Origin: an uncultured Erythrobacter sp.
GTDB lineage: Bacteria > Pseudomonadota > Alphaproteobacteria > Sphingomonadales > Sphingomonadaceae
Reading direction: 5' to 3'
Assembly (NCBI GenBank): GCA_947499505.1
Contig: CANMOQ010000002.1
Span: forward strand, 310,001 to 374,000
Length of the DNA: 64,000 nucleotides
Position numbers and translations under genes: made by a program. Below the pieces are notes generated by a model. That model saw nothing but the letters and a program-made list of their open reading frames with translations. It made no database searches and was not told the origin of the DNA. Positions 18,105-25,170 of this stretch are shown here, one piece after another. The stretch's first letter is position 1. Every line of letters begins with the position of its first letter.

Positions 18105-20135
18105 TCAGGCGCGAAGATCAGGCGGTGTAGCCGCCTTTGTGATCAGCGCCAGCGCATCATCCAAAGACAGCACCTGCTGGTCCTTCTCGCCCAAAGTGCG
18201 AAGCGCAATCGTGCCCTCTTCTTCCTCGCGCTTGCCAACCACAAACAGATATGGAACCTTCGCCAGCGAGTGTTCACGCACCTTGTAGTTGATCTTCTCA
18301 TTGCGAAGATCGCCTTCCACCCGGATGCCCGCCGCCTCCAGCTTGGCCATAACCTTGGTGGCATAGCCATCAACGTCCGACACAATCGGGGCGACCACGG
18401 CCTGAACCGGGGCGAGCCATGCTGGCAGGCGCCCGGCATAATGCTCAATCAGAATGCCGATAAAACGCTCGTAAGAACCGAAGATCGCGCGGTGCAGCAT
18501 CACGGGGCGGTGCTTACCGCCATCCTCGCCAATATAGGTCGCATCCAAGCGATCGGGCAGCACACGGTCGCCCTGGATCGTGCCAACTTGCCATGTCCGG
18601 CCAATCGCATCGGTCAGGTGCCATTCGAGCTTTGGCGCATAAAACGCGCCTTCGCCGGGCAGCTCTTCCCAGCCGAACTCTTCATTCATCATGCCCGCAT
18701 CTTTTACAGCGTCGCGCAATTCCTGTTCGGCCTTGTCCCAATCAGCATCAGTGCCCAGCCGTTTTTCCGGGCGCAGCGCGAGTTTGATCGAAAACTTGAA
18801 ACCGAAATCCTCGTAAACATCCGCTGCTAGCTTACAGAATTTGCGCACCTCCTCGACCACTTGGTCTTCAGTACAGAAAATGTGTGCATCATCCTGAGTG
18901 AACTGACGCACCCGCATCAGGCCATGCAGCGCCCCGTGCGGCTCGTTGCGGTGGCAGCAGCCCATTTCGCCCAGACGGATCGGCAGATCGCGATAGGACG
19001 TGATGCCTTGCTTAAACACCAGCACGTGGGCCGGGCAGTTCATTGGCTTGATCGCCATCCAATCGGCGTCTTTTTCAACCGCAGGCTTAGCCGGGCCGTC
19101 GCCGTCTTCGTCCACTTCGGGCACCATGTCGGGCACGGCAAACATGTTCTCGGCATATTTACCCCAGTGGCCCGATTGCTCCCACTGGCGGATATCCATC
19201 AGCTGAGGCGTCTTGATCTCGCGGTAGCCCCCGCCGTCCATCTTGCGGCGCATATAGGCCTCCAGCTCGCGCCAGATCCGGTAGCCCTTAGGGTGCCAGA
19301 ACACGCTGCCATGGGCTTCTTCCTGAAGGTGGAACAGGTCCATCTCGCGGCCCAGCTTGCGGTGGTCGCGCTTGGCAGCCTCTTCCAGCCGGTGCAGATG
19401 CTGTTTGAGCTGTTTCTTGTTGAGCCAGCCGGTGCCGTAAATCCGGGTCAGCTGGGCATTGCGCTGATCACCGCGCCAATATGCGCCCGCCACCCGCATC
19501 AGCTTAAACGCCGCCGGATCAAGCTTGCCGGTAGAGGCCAAATGCGGCCCTCGGCACATATCCAACCACGCACCGTCGCTGCGCGGTTCGCCCGACCAAT
19601 AGACGGTCAGCTCTTCGTTTTCGGGCAGTTCTTTGGCCCATTCAGCCTTAAACGCCTCGCCGTCCGCTTCCCATTTCGCGATCAGATCAGCGCGCGACCA
19701 AACTTCGCGCACCAAAGGCTTATCGGCGGCGATGATCTCGCGCATTTTTTCTTCAATGGCGGGCAGATCATCCATGCTGAACGGCTCGCGATCAGCCGGG
19801 GCCATCACGTCATAGTAGAAGCCATCATCGGTCGCAGGGCCAAAGGTGATTTGTGTGCCGGGATAGAGCGCCTGCACCGCCTCAGCCAGGACGTGCGCAA
19901 AGTCATGCCGCGCCAGTTCCAGCGCATCGGCCTCATCACGGCTGGTAATCAGCTCAAGCTTCGCATCACCCTCAAACGGGCGGCCAATATCGCGCACCTC
20001 GCCGTTGACGCGCGCAGCCAGTGCGGCCTTGGCAAGGCCAGGGCCAATCGCGGCGGCCACATCGGCGGGCGTGCTGCCTTCGGGCATTTCACGCGTGGTG
20101 CCATCGGGCAGGCTGATCTTGAGCAGTTCGGTCAT
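18105..20135 (-). CDS. thrS: Threonyl-tRNA synthetase
   Basis: Class II synthetase charging tRNA-Thr. From the ATG at 20135 (preceded by GGAAGA) it has 676 residues: TGS domain about 1-65, the editing domain with [10 protein letters not shown] and the SxxC-like [11 protein letters not shown] segment, and the catalytic core with zinc ligands Cys (NCPAHV), His (DDAHIF) and His ([10 protein letters not shown]). The upstream frame extends to 20174 but lacks conservation. It is preceded by a Thr-rich leader peptide and alternative hairpins, so expression is probably tuned to charged tRNA-Thr supply. Confidence 0.96.
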   Translation of the reverse strand: MTELLKISLPDGTTREMPEGSTPADVAAAIGPGLAKAALAARVNGEVRDIGRPFEGDAKLELITSRDEADALELARHDFAHVLAEAVQALYPGTQITFGPATDDGFYYDVMAPADREPFSMDDLPAIEEKMREIIAADKPLVREVWSRADLIAKWEADGEAFKAEWAKELPENEELTVYWSGEPRSDGAWLDMCRGPHLASTGKLDPAAFKLMRVAGAYWRGDQRNAQLTRIYGTGWLNKKQLKQHLHRLEEAAKRDHRKLGREMDLFHLQEEAHGSVFWHPKGYRIWRELEAYMRRKMDGGGYREIKTPQLMDIRQWEQSGHWGKYAENMFAVPDMVPEVDEDGDGPAKPAVEKDADWMAIKPMNCPAHVLVFKQGITSYRDLPIRLGEMGCCHRNEPHGALHGLMRVRQFTQDDAHIFCTEDQVVEEVRKFCKLAADVYEDFGFKFSIKLALRPEKRLGTDADWDKAEQELRDAVKDAGMMNEEFGWEELPGEGAFYAPKLEWHLTDAIGRTWQVGTIQGDRVLPDRLDATYIGEDGGKHRPVMLHRAIFGSYERFIGILIEHYAGRLPAWLAPVQAVVAPIVSDVDGYATKVMAKLEAAGIRVEGDLRNEKINYKVREHSLAKVPYLFVVGKREEEEGTIALRTLGEKDQQVLSLDDALALITKAATPPDLRA

Positions 20136-20193
20136 CGTTCTTCCGTCTCGTTTGCGTTCACGCCCATGACACACTCATGCGCGCGCTTGAAGA

Positions 20194-20313
20194 GCGGTGT
20201 CTTGGTATTTTCAGCTTTTTCAGGAGGCTGACACCGCGCCGCCCGAAACCGAAAGTTCGGGGCGCGGGTGTGGCTGGATCAGACCAACAGCAACCGGCCC
20301 CGGAAATCCGGGG
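20194..20313 (-). promoter_or_regulatory. Attenuator-like alternative hairpins between the Thr leader and thrS
   Basis: In the minus-strand transcript three hairpins can be drawn. A: CCCCGG/CCGGGG (20298-20313), starting in the last Thr codon of the leader. B: ACACC-bulge-GCGCC-CCGAA pairing with UUCGG-GGCGC-GGUGU (20231-20271). C: GCGGUGUC (20230-20237) with GACACCGC (20194-20201), a perfect 8-bp stem. B and C share bases 20230-20237, so they exclude one another. Neither is followed by a U tract, so if this is attenuation it may act through Rho, or on thrS translation, rather than by a classical intrinsic terminator. Confidence 0.55.
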
Positions 20314-20350
20314 TGGTGGTAGTGGTGGTGGTAGTCACACGGTTGGCCAT
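20279..20350 (-). CDS. Threonine-rich leader peptide upstream of thrS
   Basis: A 23-residue frame, ATG at 20350 to TGA at 20279, reads MANRV, then eight consecutive Thr (codons ACT ACC ACC ACC ACT ACC ACC ACC), then PDFRGRLLLV. It ends 143 bases before the thrS ATG and lies just after a well-formed promoter. A run of the codons for the amino acid used by the downstream synthetase is the hallmark of a ribosome-stalling attenuation peptide, as with pheM before pheST or thrL before thrABC in E. coli. No Shine-Dalgarno precedes it; the promoter places the transcript start at the ATG. Assignment rests on composition and context. Confidence 0.8.
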   Translation of the reverse strand: MANRVTTTTTTTTPDFRGRLLLV

Positions 20351-20357
20351 GAGCGCA

Positions 20358-20386
20358 GATATAGGCGCGGCGAATGGTGATGTCAT
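20358..20386 (-). promoter_or_regulatory. Sigma-70 type promoter for the Thr leader/thrS transcript
   Basis: On the minus strand ATGACA (-35, plus 20381-20386) and TATATC (-10, plus 20358-20363) are 17 bases apart. Seven bases after the -10 comes the A of the leader ATG, so the predicted start site coincides with the start codon and the leader would be translated from a leaderless mRNA. Confidence 0.65.
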
Positions 20387-20428
20387 TACCCGTGTTTCGC
20401 AGGATCAATCGGAAAGCACCCGCTCCAT

Positions 20429-20482
20429 TATGGAAAGTGTGCTTGACAAATACACGAATCAATGACAAGTATGCTTTCCATA
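20429..20482. promoter_or_regulatory. Long inverted repeat, probable operator of the XRE-containing operon
   Basis: Left arm TATGGAAAGTGTGCTTGACA (20429-20448) and right arm 20463-20482, whose reverse complement is TATGGAAAGCATACTTGTCA, match at 16 of 20 positions across a 14-base spacer. The left arm contains a TTGACA -35-like hexamer (20443-20448) and the right arm a TATGCT (20470-20475). The repeat ends 20 bases before the first gene of a chain that encodes an XRE regulator, so autoregulation is the simplest reading. Confidence 0.6.
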
Positions 20483-20502
20483 GTTGAAAGGGAGCTTTAC
20501 TA

Positions 20503-20679
20503 ATGACAATTCGAAACAAAGCGATTCTATGGGCCGTGATCATCATCACCGCCGCGATATTCTTGGCCGCTAGCGAGCTAAGCAATGGCGCATCCTTCGG
20601 AATCATCGGCGGCCTGAGCGGCGCGGCGATGGGCATGCTCAATGGCGGCTGCAAGAGCAGCAAGAAGTGCATGCTATGA
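20503..20679 (+). CDS. 58-aa small membrane protein, first gene of XRE operon
   Basis: Starts at ATG 20503 with GGGAG at good Shine-Dalgarno distance. Residues 6-24 (KAILWAVIIITAAIFLAAS) form one transmembrane helix; a Gly/Ala/Met-rich second hydrophobic stretch (FGIIGGLSGAAMGMLNGG) follows, and the C-terminus is CKSSKKCML with two Cys. Its stop overlaps the next ATG (ATGA). No known family recognised. Overlap with the next gene, the ribosome site and the operator in front make it likely to be real. Confidence 0.7.
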   Translation: MTIRNKAILWAVIIITAAIFLAASELSNGASFGIIGGLSGAAMGMLNGGCKSSKKCML

Positions 20680-21305
20680 CTGACGCTATCGAAGAAAAGC
20701 CGGAGGTCGCTGGGCGTAGTCCTGCCTTTTGGGGCGCAATGATGGGCATTTCCTATGCCTGCCTTGGTGGCCTAGCGGCGACAGGCGCGATCGAAGGCGT
20801 CGCGCTTTTGATGCTGATGATGGTTCCAACGGCGCTGATGATTCCGGCGATCAAATCCGCCAACCGGCGCGTAGATTCGGGCGGCAACGCCTGCTTTGCC
20901 AAAGGCGAGGCGCAAAAGCGCTACCTCAAGCGAGTGGCGATCTCGACCTCGATTTACATGGTTTCGATGGGGGCTCTCGTTTTCGTCGCCAAGACGCCGG
21001 ATGTCGCATTCTTCTGGGTGGTACTGTCTGCTCTGGCTCCGGGATTGGCCATTCTGGGCGTGTTCTGGGCAATCGGACGCCTGATCGTGGAAGAGCAGGA
21101 TGAATTCTTGCGCATGCTGATCATCAGGCAATCCCTGATCGCAACCGCCATCGCCTTGTCCGCCGCCACAATCTGGGGCTTCCTCGAATCCGCAGATGTC
21201 GTGATCCACCTCGATGCTTATTGGTGGGCAGTCCTATGGTTTGTCGGTCTTGCCATCGGAGCTGTGTCAAACCGCGTCGAATATGGCGCGTGGGGTGCGG
21301 TGTGA
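20676..21305 (+). CDS. Multi-spanning membrane protein of unknown function
   Basis: 209 residues from ATG 20676 (an in-frame ATG at 20667 is possible but the ATGA overlap with the small protein favours 20676). Six hydrophobic segments are visible, starting with FWGAMMGISYACLGGLAATGAIEG and ending with WAVLWFVGLAIGAVSNRV. A cytoplasmic loop carries SANRRVDSGG...EAQKRYLKR, and EEQDEFLRMLIIRQSL follows later. I do not recognise a transport signature. It sits between the 58-aa peptide and the XRE regulator, overlapping both; membrane protein plus XRE pairs often respond to membrane-active compounds, but that is a guess. Confidence 0.75.
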   Translation: MTDAIEEKPEVAGRSPAFWGAMMGISYACLGGLAATGAIEGVALLMLMMVPTALMIPAIKSANRRVDSGGNACFAKGEAQKRYLKRVAISTSIYMVSMGALVFVAKTPDVAFFWVVLSALAPGLAILGVFWAIGRLIVEEQDEFLRMLIIRQSLIATAIALSAATIWGFLESADVVIHLDAYWWAVLWFVGLAIGAVSNRVEYGAWGAV

Positions 21306-21505
21306 ACAATCGCCTCAAAGTGCTGCGCGCAGAGCGCGATTGGAGCCAGCAAGACCTCGCGGATCAGCTGGATGTCAGCCGCCAGTCCGTCAATGCGATT
21401 GAGAAGGGCCGCTATGACCCGTCTTTGCCGCTCGCATTCAAGATCGCCGACGTGTTCGGCCTTGCAATCGAGGACATTTTTCAACGAGAAGGAGCGGAAC
21501 AATGA
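21302..21505 (+). CDS. XRE-family HTH transcriptional regulator
   Basis: 67 residues from GTG 21302, which overlaps the previous stop as GTGA. The protein is little more than a Cro/C1-type helix-turn-helix: NRLKVLRAERDWSQQDLADQLDVSRQSVNAIEKGRYDPSLPLAFKIADVFGLAIEDIF (written here in part). This short class is related to the Bacillus YgzD-type regulators. Likely represses its own operon through the inverted repeat at 20429-20482. The stop overlaps the ATG of the hydrolase (ATGA). Confidence 0.9.
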   Translation: MNNRLKVLRAERDWSQQDLADQLDVSRQSVNAIEKGRYDPSLPLAFKIADVFGLAIEDIFQREGAEQ

Positions 21506-22377
21506 AGCTTTGGACCAGCATTGTTACAGGTCTTTCATTCCTTGGGTCCACTGCCGCACTCGCGGATCAACCGCAGGAGGCTTGCCCGCCATACGAAACA
21601 GTCGGCGCGGGCCCTGATTTGATCCTTATACCAGGGCTTGGCTCATCACCCGCAACTTGGGACGGTATCAAAGACGCCCTCAGCGAGCGCTACACGGTCC
21701 ATCTTGTGCATGTTGCAGGCTTCGCCAGTCGGGCTCCGAACGGGCCACCTGACACGATTATTGCTCGCGCCGCCCAAGAGATTGTCGACCATCTCGACTG
21801 CAACAAGATTGAAAGCGCACTATACGCGGGCCATTCACTTGGCGGGTTCCTTGGCCTCAAGCTGGCAAAGGATCATCCGGATCGGATCAAAAGGCTGGTG
21901 ATCGTCGATGCCCTGCCGTTTTTTCCGCTTCTATTTTCACCCCAAGCGACCGCTGACACAGCCGCGGCGCAAGCCGAAGGGTTCAAGATGCAAATTCTCC
22001 GGCAATCCGCCGAGGAATTTGCGCAAACTCAGCAAGTCGGGGTCCGTTCACTGGTAAAGAACAGTGAGTACCACGGCACGATAGCCGATTGGTCGATAGC
22101 CAGTGATAGAGCGACCTTTGCGAGCGCCATACACTCGCTCATGACAACCGATTTGCGCCCTGCACTTAAAGACGTGAGCACGCCTACGACCATCATCGCA
22201 GCGAGTAATGCCTTCGCTCCGCGTTCGCGCATTGAGTCGCTTTATCAGAGTGCTTACGCATCGCTAGAAACTGCTGACATTCGAATAGTCGAAGACAGCT
22301 ACCATTTCATCATGTTTGACCAACCCGAGATTTTCGAGACTGAGCTTCTCCGCGCTCTTGAAGAGCCCGCAGATTAA
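21502..22377 (+). CDS. Exported alpha/beta hydrolase
   Basis: 291 residues with a signal peptide (LWTSIVTGLSFLGSTAALA). Alpha/beta hydrolase marks: oxyanion region LIPGLGSSPATWDG, nucleophile elbow GHSLGGFLG and a late catalytic His in DSYHFIMFDQPE. Probably a periplasmic esterase or lipase. Last gene of the overlapping four-gene chain, so co-regulated with the XRE protein. Substrate unknown. Confidence 0.85.
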   Translation: MKLWTSIVTGLSFLGSTAALADQPQEACPPYETVGAGPDLILIPGLGSSPATWDGIKDALSERYTVHLVHVAGFASRAPNGPPDTIIARAAQEIVDHLDCNKIESALYAGHSLGGFLGLKLAKDHPDRIKRLVIVDALPFFPLLFSPQATADTAAAQAEGFKMQILRQSAEEFAQTQQVGVRSLVKNSEYHGTIADWSIASDRATFASAIHSLMTTDLRPALKDVSTPTTIIAASNAFAPRSRIESLYQSAYASLETADIRIVEDSYHFIMFDQPEIFETELLRALEEPAD

Positions 22378-22437
22378 GGCTCGAACCAGTTTTAGCCCTC
22401 TTGCCCGCACCCGCCGCCTGCGGGCATGAGGGCGCGC

Positions 22438-23169
22438 ATGAGCGAGATACAATTTCACGAATTTGACGATGGGCGCAAAATCGCCTTTCGTCATGCGGCG
22501 GGCGCAGGTCCGACCTTGGTCTTTCTGCCCGGCTATATGTCGGACATGGACGGCGGCAAGGCGACCGCCATGTTTGCCCGCGCGCAGGACATGGGGCGGG
22601 CTTGCCTGCTGCTCGATTATTCCGGCTGCGGGCGGAGCAATGGCGATTTTGCCGATGGCACGCTGTCCCGCTGGCGCGATGAAGTGCTCGCTTTGATCGA
22701 GGCTTATGTGGATAGCGACGTCCTCATGATCGGTTCGTCCATGGGCGGCTGGCTGATGCTGATGGTGGGCGAGGCTTTGGGCGAGCGGCTAAGCGGGATG
22801 ATCGGCATCGCGCCCGCTCCCGACTTTACAACATGGGGCTTCACCGACGAGCAGCGCGCGCAGATGGCGGCGGGCGAGGTGCTGTATGAAGACAACCCTT
22901 ACGGGCCTGAGCCAACGCCCACGCATCCGGGCTTTTTCGCCGATGGCGAGGCCAATCTGAAATTGGACAGCGAGGTCGCGATCACTTGCCCGGTTCGCCT
23001 GCTACACGGCCAAAAGGACGAGGATGTCCCGTGGGAAATCAGCCTGCGCCTGGCCAAAGCGATACGTTCGGACAATGTACAGGTGACCTTTGTCAAAGAC
23101 GGCGATCACCGCTTGTCGCGCGAGAATGATATCGCGCTTCTACAAGCAACGGTCGATCAATTTTACTAG
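22438..23169 (+). CDS. Cytoplasmic alpha/beta hydrolase
   Basis: 243 residues from ATG 22438, chosen because GAGGGCG lies just upstream; ATG 22426 is an alternative. It has no signal peptide. Motifs: VFLPGYMSDMDG, the nucleophile elbow GSSMGGWL, Asp in LLHGQKDEDVPW and His in KDGDHRLS, a complete Ser-Asp-His triad. Resembles carboxylesterases/palmitoyl-thioesterase-like (ABHD10-type) hydrolases; the substrate is not evident. Followed after 12 bases by the TPR gene. Confidence 0.83.
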   Translation: MSEIQFHEFDDGRKIAFRHAAGAGPTLVFLPGYMSDMDGGKATAMFARAQDMGRACLLLDYSGCGRSNGDFADGTLSRWRDEVLALIEAYVDSDVLMIGSSMGGWLMLMVGEALGERLSGMIGIAPAPDFTTWGFTDEQRAQMAAGEVLYEDNPYGPEPTPTHPGFFADGEANLKLDSEVAITCPVRLLHGQKDEDVPWEISLRLAKAIRSDNVQVTFVKDGDHRLSRENDIALLQATVDQFY

Positions 23170-23181
23170 GCGAACATCCAC

Positions 23182-24039
23182 GTGTCATTTTCCAGCGCGC
23201 TCATTCTCATGCTGCTTCAGGTCGGCCCCAACCCGAGCGCTGGCGCGATCCAGGGCGCACCGGACGAGCTGCTCAATCGTCCGCCGCGCACCACCAATGA
23301 AATTGCCCCGCCGCAGCCGACCGATCCGCTCAGCATTTGGCTGGCCGATTGCCTCGATCTGGTCGAAAGCGCCCCGTCCCGCGCGCACACAAAAGCCCAG
23401 ATTGAGCGCAATCAGACAACCGGCGATGCAAGGGTCATCGCCAATCACTGCTTAGGGCTGGCCGCAACGAAGCTGAGCCTGTGGGACGATGCAATTGCCG
23501 CCTTCACTGCGGCGCGCGATGAGACGCCTGCTGACGAATCCAGGGCCCGCGCACGGTTCGGCGCGATGGCAGGCAATGCGGCCTTGGCTGCGGGAGATCC
23601 GGCCCAGGCAATCACTTTTTTGGTAAGGGCAGAGATCAATGCGCGCACCGCCAATGCTGGCGGTTTGGAGGCCATCGCAGCGATTGACCGCTCACGCGCT
23701 TTGGTGGCGCTGGATCAGCCAGATGGCGCCCTTGCCGCGCTGGACAATGCAACGCGCCTGATGCCCGACGATGCTGAGGCATGGCTGCTAAAAGCAACCC
23801 TGCTGCGGCGTGAAAACAGATTACCAGAGGCGCAAACCGCTATTGAAAAGGCCTCGGGTCTCGCCCCGCTCGATCCGCAAATCGGGCTGGAGGCGGGCGT
23901 TATCGCCGTACTGGATGCGCGCGATGATGCCGCCCGCGCCAGCTGGCAATCCGTGATCGACACTGCGCCTGATAGTCCGCAGGCAAAGACCGCTAGCGGC
24001 TATCTGAAACAGCTGGGGCCTGCTACGCCAGCCCAATAA
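23182..24039 (+). CDS. Tetratricopeptide-repeat protein
   Basis: 285 residues from GTG 23182. An N-terminal hydrophobic stretch (FSSALILMLLQVG) may be a signal or anchor. From about residue 90 onward Ala-rich helical pairs of TPR type are seen (CLGLAATKLSLWDDAIAAF, DQPDGALAALDNATRLMPDD, NRLPEAQTAIEKASGLAPLD). No catalytic domain. TPR proteins act as scaffolds; the partner is unknown. Close spacing to the hydrolase upstream and the LLM gene downstream suggests one transcript. Confidence 0.78.
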   Translation: MSFSSALILMLLQVGPNPSAGAIQGAPDELLNRPPRTTNEIAPPQPTDPLSIWLADCLDLVESAPSRAHTKAQIERNQTTGDARVIANHCLGLAATKLSLWDDAIAAFTAARDETPADESRARARFGAMAGNAALAAGDPAQAITFLVRAEINARTANAGGLEAIAAIDRSRALVALDQPDGALAALDNATRLMPDDAEAWLLKATLLRRENRLPEAQTAIEKASGLAPLDPQIGLEAGVIAVLDARDDAARASWQSVIDTAPDSPQAKTASGYLKQLGPATPAQ

Positions 24040-24052
24040 CATGAGGGCTGCC

Positions 24053-25048
24053 ATGACCGAATTTTCCATGCTTGATCTGATCCCGGTTCGCGAAGGCGGG
24101 AGCGTGGCAGAGGCTTTGGCCGATGCGACAGAGCTGGCGCGCGCTGCGGAGCGAGTGGGCTGTAAACGCTTTTGGGTGGCGGAACATCACGCGATGGATG
24201 GCATTGCGGGCGGCGCAACATCGGTGGTGCTCGCTCATATCGGCAATGCGACCAGCCGGATACGGATCGGCTCTGGTGGCATCATGCTGCCCAATCACAC
24301 GCCGTTCCAAATCGCGGAGCAATTCGGCACGCTGGATGCTTTGTTTCCCGGCCGAATTGACCTCGGGCTGGGTAGAGCGCCAGGCGCTGGTCCAGAATTG
24401 CAGCGCGCCCTGCGCAAAAACCTGCATCAGGCAGCTGAGTATTTCCCGCAGGATGTCGCGGAATTACGCGCGCTTCTGACTGGCGATCTCGACCTGCCCA
24501 TCGCCGCCACACCCGGCCTCGGCGCAAAGCCGGAGATGTGGATGCTCGGCTCCAGCCTCTTTGGTGCTCAGCTCGCAGCAAGGCTCGGCCTGCCCTATGC
24601 CTTCGCTGCGCATTTCGCGCCCGATCATTTGGACGCCGCACTGGAAATGTACCGCAGAGACTTTGAGCCGTCAGACGCGCTTGACCGCCCGCATGTAATG
24701 GTGGCGATGAATGTCTTTGCGGCCGAAAGCGAAGCGGAAGCCCGCCTGCTTGCCTCCAGCCAGCAACAAAGCTTCGTCCGCCTGCGCTTCGGCAATCCGG
24801 GCAAGCTGCCGCCACCGATTAAGGGTTACACCTCTACCCTGCCTGCGCCCGCACGCGCGATGCTGGATCATATCGGCCAAGCCGCCGCCATCGGCACCGC
24901 CGATATGGTGGCAAGCCAAGTGAGCGATTTTATCAAGCGCACCGGCGCGGATGAGATCATGCTGTGCGGCGCGACCTATGATCCAGCGGCGCGAATTCGC
25001 TCGCTGGAGATCACCATGCAAGCGCTCACCGGTGCGCTGACCTCCTAA
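24053..25048 (+). CDS. LLM-class flavin-dependent oxidoreductase (luciferase-like)
   Basis: 331 residues from ATG 24053 (MTEFSMLDLIPVREGG, the usual start of this subfamily; ATG 24041 is upstream and in frame). Bacterial-luciferase fold: the N-terminal barrel with RFWVAEHHAM and RIRIGSGGIMLPNH, FGTLDALFPGRIDLGLGRAPG, and C-terminal TADMVASQVSDFIKRTGADEIMLCG. Members are FMN-dependent monooxygenases or reductases of unknown substrate. Tail of the hydrolase-TPR-LLM run. Confidence 0.88.
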   Translation: MTEFSMLDLIPVREGGSVAEALADATELARAAERVGCKRFWVAEHHAMDGIAGGATSVVLAHIGNATSRIRIGSGGIMLPNHTPFQIAEQFGTLDALFPGRIDLGLGRAPGAGPELQRALRKNLHQAAEYFPQDVAELRALLTGDLDLPIAATPGLGAKPEMWMLGSSLFGAQLAARLGLPYAFAAHFAPDHLDAALEMYRRDFEPSDALDRPHVMVAMNVFAAESEAEARLLASSQQQSFVRLRFGNPGKLPPPIKGYTSTLPAPARAMLDHIGQAAAIGTADMVASQVSDFIKRTGADEIMLCGATYDPAARIRSLEITMQALTGALTS

Positions 25049-25170
25049 CGCTGATTGGCACAAAAAAATCGCGCAGCTAGATAATGAACACGGTTGCGCA
25101 AACGTATCCACAAGGCGTATCGGCGACGCATAAGAACGCTCAAGAATAATATTGTTTCAAAGGGGCGAGG

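Noticed and set aside
18861..20231. 456-codon plus-strand frame antisense to thrS
   Set aside because: His/Arg/Leu-rich shadow of the thrS codons with no domain.
20194..20350. T-box riboswitch upstream of thrS
   Set aside because: No T-box sequence or specifier-loop architecture; the leader has a translated Thr run instead, and T-boxes are not expected in this lineage.
20653..20679. CaaX-like prenylation end (KCML) in the 58-aa protein
   Set aside because: The Cys is third from the end, not fourth, and bacterial proteins are not prenylated in this way.
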